DNA from: Parelaphostrongylus tenuis
Lineage: Eukaryota > Nematoda > Chromadorea > Rhabditida > Metastrongylidae
Assembly: GCA_019055375.1 (NCBI GenBank)
Contig: JAHQIW010007185.1
Coordinates: 370,849-434,848, forward strand
Length of the DNA stretch: 64,000 bases
Reading direction: 5' to 3'
The notes under the pieces are model-generated. The model searched no databases. It was not told where the DNA came from and worked only from the letters and a program-made list of their open reading frames with translations. Positions 38,401 to 50,400 of the stretch are shown here, piece by piece (position 1 is the first letter of the stretch; every line of letters starts with the position of its first letter). The position numbers and the translations under genes were made by a program.

Positions 38401-41400
38401 CAGTATTGTAAAAGAAACGTGTGATGGTGATCACTTGTCTTTTATCACAGATTTCCATAGTTTCTAAAAGAGCGGATCTAAACCAATGGTTAGAAGTGTC
38501 CTGCTATTTACACGTGGTCACCGATTCGATTCATCTTAGGCTCACCAAGGCCTCCTATGCTACCGAGTTCAACAAAATTTTCGGGGCCTGCCCAGAAGAA
38601 TAGCAGCACGGCCTTGACACATCGGTAGGCCACTTTGAGTCATTGTAAAAGTCAGACATGCACCTGTCACCTTTAGCAATGCTCAATAAAGTCAGACGCA
38701 TCCTCAGGATTGATTAACGTAAAAATCTATAGCTCTAAATCCTTCTATAGCCTTAGAAGTAAGACAAAAGGAGGATTCTATTAAATGACCACTAAGAGCG
38801 AATCTTAAAAACAATAAAGTACTAACACACTTGGGTCGTTGCCATTATTTACCGATCGAGCCTTCTTTCTTTGCCTTTCATTATACAATTGCTGTGAAAC
38901 TCACGATAGACTCCTCCACTTGTTCACAAACATATCAATGGGACCGCTCTATTTACAAAAAACTGGTCCTTTAAAAAGAAAGAAGGGCCCACAACCTTAT
39001 GTAATCTTGCAGCGTCTACTTATTACTACTGTCACGGCGATGCCAAATTTAGGGTTCTGCTAGAGTAACCGATGCTCAACTTTTCCTTGTTTTTACTGTA
39101 ACACCTGTGAATGTAGCACGAACCGCGATAGATTTTATATAGCTCAGCCCCTAACATTGTGTTTTCTTTTTCATGTTTCCGCTCTTTTTCCACGTATTGA
39201 AAAGATTTCTGTGCTTTTCTTATGCTGGGCTTCCTCTATTTCTTTTGTGTCGCCCCCGTGTCACTGGTGCACATATAACTCCAGTGTGGAGAAAAATATC
39301 GTTTACTATACTATCAGATGGCCGTCAGCATTGCAAGAAGTTGTATAGGTTGTGTAAAGAGATACAATGTTTTTTTTCTAGATGTGATATGCCATCGTTC
39401 CATGCCGCAAACATTCATCATAGAGAGTGGATTCAGAAAATAACAAATTACGCATGCATAGAAAACAAGGACATTATGGAGGACATTTCGGAATAAAAGT
39501 CGCTATCCTCGCACAGAAATGGAGAAAATAAGGACGTAGAACTATCGCAGGGATTGGATTAAGTATAAATATCAAAGAAATGAGGAGCAAGGGGGAGTGC
39601 GTTGTGATTATGCGTGACCTCGCCCTATAACTTGCTCTGATTTTTGACCTGATCCAGGGACATTCCTTACCTACAATGATCTAGTGTGGCTGACTAACAG
39701 CGGACCTACATCCTGGAAGGAAAATCTTCAACGAACAGAACAGTTATTGTTCAAAAGGAACTGTTCATTACGCGAATGAAATTCTTGCATTACGTTTTTT
39801 CTGTTGAGGTTATGAAAGTGTTTAGAAGAGTAGACTACATGACAATTTAAGTCTTCCAGGCCTTGAAGATGGCGAGACCGCCGAGACGTCAGCTATTATG
39901 AATGAATAATAAACAGCAGCATCATGTGCTCATTACGAAAGCGCTGAATCGTTAATCATCATCTATACCACCAATCCAGGCACGAACCGCAGGGAGTAAT
40001 GCATCTAAATCACACTGGACATGGAACGGTATATACGATTGTTATTGTGATGCGAGAGGTGCATCACGAGTTCATATGATCTCTGTCCGGTGCTCTCCAC
40101 TTGAACAACTCAGTGGAAGACTTATAGAAAGCGGTGAGCACATTGAAGACCAATTTTTGTTCTTTCTAATGAAATAATGGAGGTGTTTGGCTGACAGAGT
40201 TGTGAGCAACCTGAACTTTCCAGGCTCTGAAGAAGGTGTAACAGCCAAAACAGCACCTTTGGAATAAGTATTATTATAAAAGCCTCGTATCCAGATTAAA
40301 AAGAAAGATAAGGAGTTACCGAATTATCAATAATATAGTCATTTCTTCTATTAGACAACTCTAACAGCATCTTACAGACTGTGCAGAGATCGAGGGCTTG
40401 ATTACGTTAGGGCGTGGGCTGAACGAACAACCCAGCCACCATGTATGTTCTTCACCATCCTTAGTCACTACGCTAAATGCACACTTCTGTGTCATACGAA
40501 TCGTTGATTCTTGTGGTATGATGGTAACATGTGCCCGCAACACTGGTAAAGAGATTCCAGTTCTGCTTATCACTGATCATTTTGGATACATAAACATCAG
40601 AGCGATATTTCACAGTAGTACTACTGTCGAACAAATTCAGTTGCTTGACATAACAGTAGAATGAAGAAGTTTTTACAAAAATTCTGCTTTACTATCTAAG
40701 ATTTGAAGTACTCTGTACGTTGTCTTTCATTACAGAAGTACCAGACTCTTTGAGGAACAAAAGCTGAGAGATTGGTCAGCTTTTATATTAAATGGATAAA
40801 TGGCTACGAGAGCTTTCTATAAATGAGATTCAGACTTAACGAGATCAAAAGAAGCCGTGAAATTGAATGACACCATTGCACTGCGTGTTTTCTTGCCACG
40901 TGCGTCAGAATTCGGTTTCGATTTCCCTGCACGTTGAGCAAATTTCGCTGATGAACTGCACCACTAGTAATACGCTTAGGTGCGTCCCTTGAGGTTCGTG
41001 ACTGAAGAATTATTCGTCAGAGCTGAGATTGGCCAAACGAGGCCGACAATGCTGTGAGGCGATTGAGTGCCTTTGACGCTTGATTCACTTAGGCACTCAA
41101 TCATGCTGCTTATCTGCTTCACATCAATGGCTAGTATCGAACGACAACTGTCTAGACATGAGTCGATGTCGACTCCACACCAAGAATTCTTTTTCAACAA
41201 CTGAATGCTTCATGTGGTATGGAACCACTTCTTATAATTGTAATTGGGCACTACTTCTTTTTTGTAGGAAAAAATCAACTACAATAAGATTGAAAAGTAC
41301 AAGCATCTTTGATGTCAAAGAAATGAGCGAAGACTTGCTAATGGCCAAAAGCACGAAACTTTTCGGATTTCAAAAATGATAATTGTACTTATGCTTGTTT

Positions 41401-44400
41401 GCCTCTAATGACATTACGCCAATTTTCCTCTCCCTATTAAATATACCTAAGTGTATAACTCATACAGGTAATAATTTCGTTACTTCTGAGACGGAATGGA
41501 TTTATGATCAATCCAGCTTCTTGAACCAGTCGACAAAGGCAATTATCTGAGCAAAAACTTGAAGGATTTATATTTCTCAAAGCACATTTATTATTGGTTG
41601 GTGTGAGATTTAGATGATAATTGAAAGAAGAAAAAATTGAGGAAAAAGACGAAAAACGATAGAATTGAGAAGTGGATTTAACAGCAAAACCTTTCAAGAT
41701 CATCGTGCAAGTGTAGGTACTTTTGAAAAAATTGAATCACTTTCACTGCCTCTTTAAGAGCAGTTGACTTCATCTTTGATATTTGAGAAGATTAAGGCAC
41801 GAGTTTAAGTATAAAGAAGAAAATTTTCAACATTAAAGCAGCAATGCATGTCAACAAATTCAAGACTAGAGTGATATACCGTTCTGCACTCACCAATCAT
41901 TAAGGAATGGGTCATACATTCATCCACTCGTGAAAAAGTTGCTCATTGTAATTATTCGGCTTAAAAGAGGTCGTCCTGTACCCTTCTGATGTATTATTTT
42001 ATTGTTTTCTATCTTCTCAGACTAGTCAGATACCAGTTTGATGTCAACCCAGGAGGAAGGTAGGCCTAGTTTGCGCGGGTGCGGAATAGAATCAACGACC
42101 ACAAGCGTACGCACAAATGCAATCTACAAAAATTCTTATTTTACCGCTTCTATGGCAGTATGCGATGTTATAACTACATATGCAAAACCTAAAGCCTAAA
42201 GCGAGAGTTAAACCCGAGTTTCACTTTCATTGTAAGCGAGTGTTGACCACTACACTACCTTAATCCATCTGCTATCATTCTTCCAAAATTATTACAGATT
42301 ATACACATATATATACATGTATATATAAGAGTACGCATGTGGTGCAGTGGCAGATGTGCCCTGCGACACACACGTGGCCGATGGCTTGATCCCACGTGCA
42401 ATGTTCACCAAGCTCTTTAACCCTTCGAGACAGTACCAGACTTCTTTAGGACGAGAGCAGCACTAACTTGACACATCGCTAGGCTACCGCTACTCATTGT
42501 ACATGTCAGATATGCATTCAAGCATCGACGGTGCCTTGTGAAACGTACACATGGCACAATTCTCAACACCGAGAGCTTCATTACATATACAAAAGCTGTT
42601 AGCTTAAATGAGTTCAATATGTGCGTCTCTACTAGATCGTACCCCTTGACGATTGGCTGCAGACAACTTCGATGTACGTTCGATATCGCGTCGCAGTACG
42701 AGCTCTTGGTAAAGATGAATTCCACTGTGTCCTAAGGTTCGCAGCCATGCCGTATCACTCAGAATTCTTGGATCATATGTGCATTGCACAGAAATTTCCA
42801 CCGGAGTATGCACGATCCAGAAAAGCCAAAACAAAAATTACGAAAGTCAATGATTCAAAGAAGGTCTGTTTTTTGCTTTACAACACCTAACCTACTACGA
42901 AAAGTTAAGCGTTTAACTCATCCACAAACCTCATGAGAATCAGCGGTGGCGAATTTAGCATGTGTTTCGGCATAACTTAATTGTACAATTTGCCAGTACT
43001 TCAATGCCATCGCTACTGGTTCGTTCACCTAAATTGCGTTATAACGGAACTCATTCTGTTACTTCAAAAAAATCTCTAATTATTAGTAAAAGCTTTCACC
43101 CAATATAAATGATTCAATTCGTAGGCCATCTGGGCAATAATTCATTACTACAGTCATTACAGAGAGCCAAACTTCTTGAAGTCACTTGAATTCGCTAGAA
43201 CTCCTAAATCTTTCCCTCGACATTTTTTGCTCAATTTACCAGTTATTCTAGTATTAATATCCAAGATCGTTAGCGATGGATACAATGGAAAGTGTGCTGT
43301 AATGATCAAAAACCTTTTCAAATGTCCAAAAATTAGCATAAGAATTGAAGAAAGTGCAAATTTATCTAAGAACCGTTCAAAATGACTTATTTGTTTTGAG
43401 AAATATAGTTTCAGTTGCTTTCAACTCCTCAGGCTATTACCACTGACTAAAAATCCATTGGAACATCCAGCAGCAAAATTATAGTTGAATGAACAATATT
43501 AAAAGTCTTGCAAAATTAATCGGAATTTCCTGTTGTGCCACATCACATCTGAATAATGGCGGGATTTCTACCAATGAAATCAACCAAAATTCGATGGTAG
43601 CGAACAACGAATGATTACCAGTCACAAGATCAGCTCAGATCTGCCTTCTCAAGCAGCTAAGCTTTACTCTTCCAGCTTGAAATCACTAAAGTGCAGCCAT
43701 GAATTCTATGATTGATGGGACCTAAAGGCCGAAATGTACGTCTAACATTATATAAGTTCCAAAACAGAGCCCACGAAAGGCTTGAAACATGTTATCAGAG
43801 TATGTACTGCCTTGAATAAGGTCTCAGAAACAGTCGAAAAGTGGAATTTTACGATTTTTTACACACATGCTACAATAATTTATTTATTTCGCCACTATAT
43901 ATATGGATGTTGATGATACTCGAAACTCTGAACCTCAGATGGGAGCTGATTTCGTTTTTCACTCGCATGGGGTGCGCTTGCTACCACTACACCGAGTCTG
44001 TTGCTCTGCTACCGCTCATTACGCGGATAAGTCGCAAACACTTAGATGTTAGCAGCTTCAATGTCTTATATCGCAGAAAGATTGTTAGCATAGCAACGAC
44101 TTTGGTTATGTGGTGGTGCCACGTGCCTCCGGTGTAGGTGAAAGGCGGGTTCAACTCCCGCCTGAGGTGTGGAGTTCTTGATATAAATCAGCATCCTTGT
44201 TCTAGTTTTTGAACAAGTTGCCATATAACTTCATATTTCACTTTGTCAACTTACTTAAACATATGTCTTTGCAAAGTTGTAAGTAAAACAAAAAGCCTAC
44301 TAAATATGCAAATTTAACTTTCGCATACTTCTGTGCACATCCCACCAAACAACGCCACAGGACGAGGACGTGATGCGATTAGGTCGAACAACGCCTTCAT

Positions 44401-47400
44401 ACCGAGTGATGTCTTACACTGTAACAAAAGTTGCTAATTTGATAGAATTATATCATTCGCAACTTAACACTGGCAATGGAAATCAAAAGGTCATTTCATT
44501 CTTCAGTAGGTATACACTAAACGGGATGGACTACCCCACTCTATACGGCAAACAATCTCTCTGGCTTTTCAACTTCAAACGGACCTGTTTGATCTAACAG
44601 TGGATTTTCAAAAATCAAAAAAAACTAAGACGTAATATACGCATGTTTTTGAACAAAAATTGTGCTTTGCCCTCATTAAATCCCATGTAATTCAGTTTTT
44701 ACAGAGTAGAGGGTTCATTTTCTGTTATTCTCAGCACCACGTTCATTATTTATTTATTTCCACATCTCATCATATATTTGGTCTGCATACTCCCTTCATA
44801 CTGCACAAATTCCTATTCACCTTTTTATTTCATGAAGTGCCCTGTTATTGTTACCATCACCACTATTTTTACTATCAAAATAATTTAACTATAATTATCA
44901 TTGTTGATATTACAATCGTTACTACATGACTCGACATCATATATGTCACACTGTGCAAATCCAAACAATTGATCTGTTTTCTCGCATCCAGCATGCATGA
45001 AGATCGTAAAACTAATTCTTGCATGTGACTTGAGGATTTTTCACCTTCGTCATGATTGTCTTCATACGTGGGGGTCGATTCTCACTGGAATTTCGCTATA
45101 GCCATGCTAAACGCACCCCTACGTGAATTAAAAGTAGAGGCACTCACCTGGATAAGTGTAGTATCAGTCTTCCGACTCCAAAATGATAACAGGCTCGGCG
45201 GGCCTGAGGTGAGTGCGATTCTGTGCCCGGTTTGGTGGGAACATATGCGTAACTAACGGGATCACTAATGTTGTGCTACTCACTCTCTTATACCAACAAT
45301 AATACATAAAAAATGATCTTTAGTGGTAGGAAGAAGGTTTTTTGCAAAGAACAACTCGTCCCTTAAGTTATCCCATTTCTCCCCGCAGTGCGCTATCGTA
45401 GGTCTGCAATACATTTTATGCGAAAGCATTTCACTATTGCTGCAATTGAGTCTAATCATCGAGCTAAGGCATTTTAGCAACGAACCAGTTGATAGAATCA
45501 AAATCTCGATGTTCTGGTAGGAATCGTCACCTTTTTGCTAGTTTCTGTGAATTCGCGTCGTTTTACATATTTCGGCATGCTCAAAATATCAAAAATCCCG
45601 ATTTCTTATTGTTCTTATTACTACCAAAAACGAGTGTAAATGGTCAAGTGCAAAAATCGCTTTTATGATAGCTTCAAACAAGTAAAGATTTTGATTTTTC
45701 TTATTTCTAGAGTAGCAAATCGTCACAACTTCAGCAAAATTAGTTATATATTGTAGATCGATATGCATCGTTCACACTCATCGTGCTTTATTGTTCAAAC
45801 AACATCTCATTGAGACAGGGCTTTGCATGCAAAGTTTTTCGGAGTCAGACCATGCCTTTGTTGATTCTTTTCGAACCTCTTAAGTTCGCAAACGAGTTTC
45901 TTCAGCTTTGAGTTTTTCTTCTGTTTGCAGAAGTGTTTCAATGCCTCTAATATGAAAGATACTGCACTGCCCAAACAAATTCTTTCCCGCCCTGATTGGG
46001 TTTTTCTTGCTTACTGAAGTGAATGGATCAGGCTTGTGTATGCATGTATGTATGTATGGACGGATGAATGAACGGCTTAACAGATGTATGGATATATGGT
46101 TGGATGAATGGTTAAACAGAAGTATAAGCGAATAGATGAATGACTGGATATACTGCATTTTTAGGCTCATCACTTTTAATCACTAGCGACTTTGGAAGTT
46201 AAACTATTTGGACAGAAAAACTTTGTGCAATACTTCAAGAAGGCAGCAAAATCTTTCTGGTCGTCAACAAATACCAAAGGCAGGAAATAGAATATAAAGT
46301 CGATAGAAATATAATAGTTGAAGAAAAAAGAAGAACATTACATAATGCGGATATATAAAAAAAAAAGAAAACAAGACGTGGGCATGAGAACGTGCTCGTA
46401 AAATGTGCCCTTATAGGTGCAGAAAACATCCATGAAAGAGTAACTGCTGGAAAATACTGTTTTTTGTCGATCGCACGAAGTGATCTATAATGGGATCCGC
46501 TTGATGGCGTGATTTTTTTCCTCCAGGGTCGATTGATTTTCGTCGTTGTCGCCACGGTAACATCCACAACTTGTCGCCAAACTACCACCATGACTACTGT
46601 CTTGACAAATTCCAGTACTTATTTTTCAACAACATCATTTCTAATAGATATGTTTTTATAGTCGCGTTCATAAACCCTCAGCTCTATTTGAACATATCTT
46701 TAACAAAATTCTAAAATCAAACAAAGAGAAGTAGGAAACCAGCAAAAAATCATACAAGATAAAATTGTTTCATGCATTAATTACGAATTTAACCACAGTG
46801 AGAATATTGATGGAAGAGTGATGGATTTAATGGTTTTATTTATTTATTATCATTTAATCAACAATGTTTGCAACTAAACTAGATTATCTAAGATTATCCA
46901 CAATGAGCTAAGACCTCAATAAGGAAAATTTACTTTTGCTTCTAGAGATCGGCTTTCAGTTAAAGTTATCACTAGACACTTCGTTACTGGGTTTCTCAGA
47001 ACTGTTCTTAGCTAATTGATAACCAAGAGACTCTAATAGCACATTCTTTCGCTAGGCTTAAGCTTCCTCAGTGTTTTCCCTTCTATCATCCACTTTTATA
47101 AGAATGTCAAAATGTTGGCGTCCAAAAAAAGTTTGATGTTCCTATGGAAACTTTATTATATTCTTGAATATTAGCTTACCAATGTTATATAGCTTTTCAG
47201 TAACTGTTGCTAAGCCGACTAACTCTAGGCCGCTTTTTTTTTTTGAAAGAGCAAAAGAACTACAAATCAGCCCTAAAGTGCATTCAATTTGTTCAAAAAG
47301 ATCTGACATAACAAATGTCCCCAATGCCTCATCTTCATTTTTGAAAGCTCTGATAACGAGAAAAAGAACGATTAAAATGACAATGAAAAGTATTTGGTCG

Positions 47401-50400
47401 CTTTGGAAATAGATGGATGAGAGCAATAGTACTCAAGACTCAATCAGGAAAAAAGCTTTTGTGGAGGTGTTTTTAACTTTTGATCAACTTTTAGCATTTT
47501 TTTTTTACGTTTCCACATCCAAATGAATTCATTAAACGCCAAACGTAGTTGATTGAAAGGTATAAAAGGAAATTGGTCAAGTGTTTGCTTCTTTTAATTG
47601 TGGGTGAATGATGTTTGGAGTCTAGTTGATATGCTCCGTAGCGCATTATGAATATTGTTTTAGAGCAAAAAGAGCTTTCAATTTGTGTGAAATTGAGCTT
47701 TATATTGATTATCAACAGATTCTCATGGCGAAAAATAGAAAATTTGAGAGTTTTTCCTTATCAAACGAGTAGGAGAAATATAACTAGACAGGAATTGATG
47801 ATCCAAACATTCCAACTATCTTGTACTCCGCTCTCCATAAGTTGTAGATACCTTGAATTTTCAGATAACTCGTCCTTGAGTCCATACAGTTCCCAGAACT
47901 TCAGTTCACTTCGTTATCCTGGAACCGTCACAAACGAGGTGATTGAGCTCGATAGTTTTTTAGCTGGAGGAAACTCTGCTATCTACTCATTTCGCTGTCT
48001 ACTAGATGAACTTCGAGCCTGATATTTCATAAAAACCAAGGATAACCCACATGAGCTTTAAGCAGGTCGCTGGCACATCGCAGACAATCGCATCCCTTGT
48101 GGTTCGGAGAGAAGTCTGCCGTCTTGCGCTTTGGTTCGTTCAAGACGACGGCTATTCCTATATGGCAGCGAGTTCTGTGATTGTTGACCGAGTAACTGGT
48201 GGGAAGCAGGCCTTCTCAGGTGAAGCTTGCATGGGCCTTCTTTCGTGCTGGGTGACCTTCGCTGTCTTGAATAGCAAAGTGGATGTCGCAAATTGCACAT
48301 AAATATGCATACTTTTTGAAAAAATCTTTGTTGATGAATTACCGAGTGTGGATCACTGGGCTCAATGGGAGTGTGAGAAGATAAATATTCATAGGCATCT
48401 TGTCAGACTTTCAGTAAAACTAATGTTTGTCTGCTACATGCAACATCAACTTTCTCTCGAAGACTTTTCGCTCCATTGGAAACAGTCAGGCACACGTTCA
48501 TTCTGGTAGTTTTCAACGATAACTTAGGAAGTCACATGTGCCCAGAGACGCATAAAAACGTCTACGTACTTGCGGATGATATCAGTTAACCCGACCCAGC
48601 AAAGGCAGCGGAGGACCGCCTTTGGAGAACTAAATGGCCGTTTTGGTCCCCGCAATACCTCTTCGTCATTTGCCGTCACTTGGGAATGAGCGACATGGCC
48701 ACCCTGCAACTAATCGGCTCAACATATACAATATGGCAGAAGATCCGTAATGTAGTCGAAAGAAAGACTGCTTATTAGATTTATTCTAAAAAAAGAACAA
48801 AGCTCTGAGTCCTAATCAACACGTACATGTGCGCCAGGCGCTTAACTTCAAACCACCAACATATAGGACGTATATTTAGTAGTTTTCCTATCCGCCCAGA
48901 CTAGTTTGCAACCAATTTGAGGAACCGATGGCATGCTTCCTGTGGTCGAAATCGAACAGGACCCTGTGAATGTTCGAAAGCAAAGCTAACGGCTGCGCTA
49001 TGCTCGCCCATATGCGTAAACAACCAAGTAAATTCCAAGAAACATGTGCAGGAAATTACCACTTTTACATAGAAGACATGAAAATCCTAAACGCTTCATG
49101 ATTTTGAGGCAATTACTGTGAAAAATTACTACGCGGAACAGATGGCGAGTAAGAAAAGCTGGATGTGAGGGATAAAAATAATCCTGACAGCGGCAAAATT
49201 ATAGAATGACCATGATTAATGGTGTTTTTATTTTTAAACACATGAATTATTAAAATTTATACTAATGCCTGTAAATCTGCTAACTTTCATTAGTTTTGCA
49301 GTGTTGAGTTCATCAAATATGACTTCTAAATTCATTTTATCATAAGTAAAAGACCTTGTTATATTCTTCTTTGATTCCACAAGCGTGTACTTTTCATTTC
49401 TTCATAGTTTATATTCGAGTGTAATCCTACTAATCACGTCAATTCGCCTGCATTCTATAACCAGACCTTTTTCATCTTGCTTTAGCACCTCGTCATTCAA
49501 TGAAATCTTTCACCTCGGAGATGTGTTTTTCTTCTGAGCAAACGATCTTATTAGAGTAGTTACCGCCAACAATTATATGACGATAGGTAACTGACTGAGG
49601 CTTAGACATCGGAAAACTTGGATAAAGACTCTCAATCTTCGGAAAAGTCGAAACGTGTCGCTTGGAGTGCCACAAATTGAAGTGTTTCCACTTTTAAGAC
49701 TTCAAATGTCGTCTTATCGTTTCACTCACAATTTTTCGTTGGAAAGTTTCTTGCTTCAAGGAACAAAGTGTCAATCGACACATCTCTTGAAGAACGCTCT
49801 CATCTAGAAACTTCTGACTTTCAACAAGAGGATAGAGAAAAAAATTATGACGTTAGTGTTTCTTTTATGAAAATCACTCTATGTTCCCGTCGCTTTCACT
49901 CTCTATCTATCTCCCTATAATTTATCTATTATTTTCTTGCATACTTATATTTTGCCTTCAACAACACGCGGATGACACAGGGTGGATTTCAACGCATCAT
50001 ATTCTCTTGCTTTTACTAATTTTTAGAGATAAGTAAATATAAACAGATGTAAATGAATAAAAATAACAATAAAAGTGCGTGTGACCTTTATATGGTTCAT
50101 ATTGTCGTCAAAATGCTAAAAAGGAAATTCTCTTTCTGAACTCATATTGGCTTATGAGCCATATGACATGAGGAAGAACATCAGAACCCAAAAACTTTCT
50201 CTACCGTAGATTTCATGGCTTCTTTCCATCGCTTGGAAAGTATAAAAAAGATTTATAGCGATATAAACAAGTCCAAATTTCGATAGAATTGCTTTTGAGC
50301 GAGCAACCAGCGTAAGAATAATCGTCGGGAGGATTTTTCAGATTAATCACCACATAATTGGTTCAGTCAAATTCTGCATAAAATAGACGACAGTAATAAA

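Larger units (their letters stand above)
38810..42920. other. gbb-2 intron 3
   Basis: A 4.5-kb intron (38392-42930 in total). Besides SINEs at each end it contains open frames on both strands (39173-39496 plus; 40361-40573 minus; 40398-40664 plus). None has recognisable motifs, and none fits the receptor frame. Confidence 0.5.

Noticed and set aside
39173..39496. 107-codon plus frame inside a gbb-2 intron
   Set aside because: No recognisable motif and no splice-linked neighbours.
44110..44170. Possible tRNA gene (good T arm)
   Set aside because: No matching acceptor stem or anticodon arm; a tRNA-derived repeat is more likely.
45146..45215. Minus-strand stretch with good acceptor and donor flanks
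   Set aside because: Its translation does not match the receptor, and exons 1 and 2 already join in phase without it.
47166..47235. Minus-strand [13 protein letters not shown] resembling the segment after the first flytrap strand
   Set aside because: Lacks the conserved cysteine and needs a poor acceptor; exon 2 at 44.4 kb is far better.
48058..48302. Overlapping open frames on both strands; one minus frame reads [15 protein letters not shown], reminiscent of the receptor's CPSVTSIIAE
   Set aside because: The true equivalents are exons 2 and 3 (44329-44418 and 42931-43029), which fit by phase and sequence. This stretch has an early stop and no usable splice sites.
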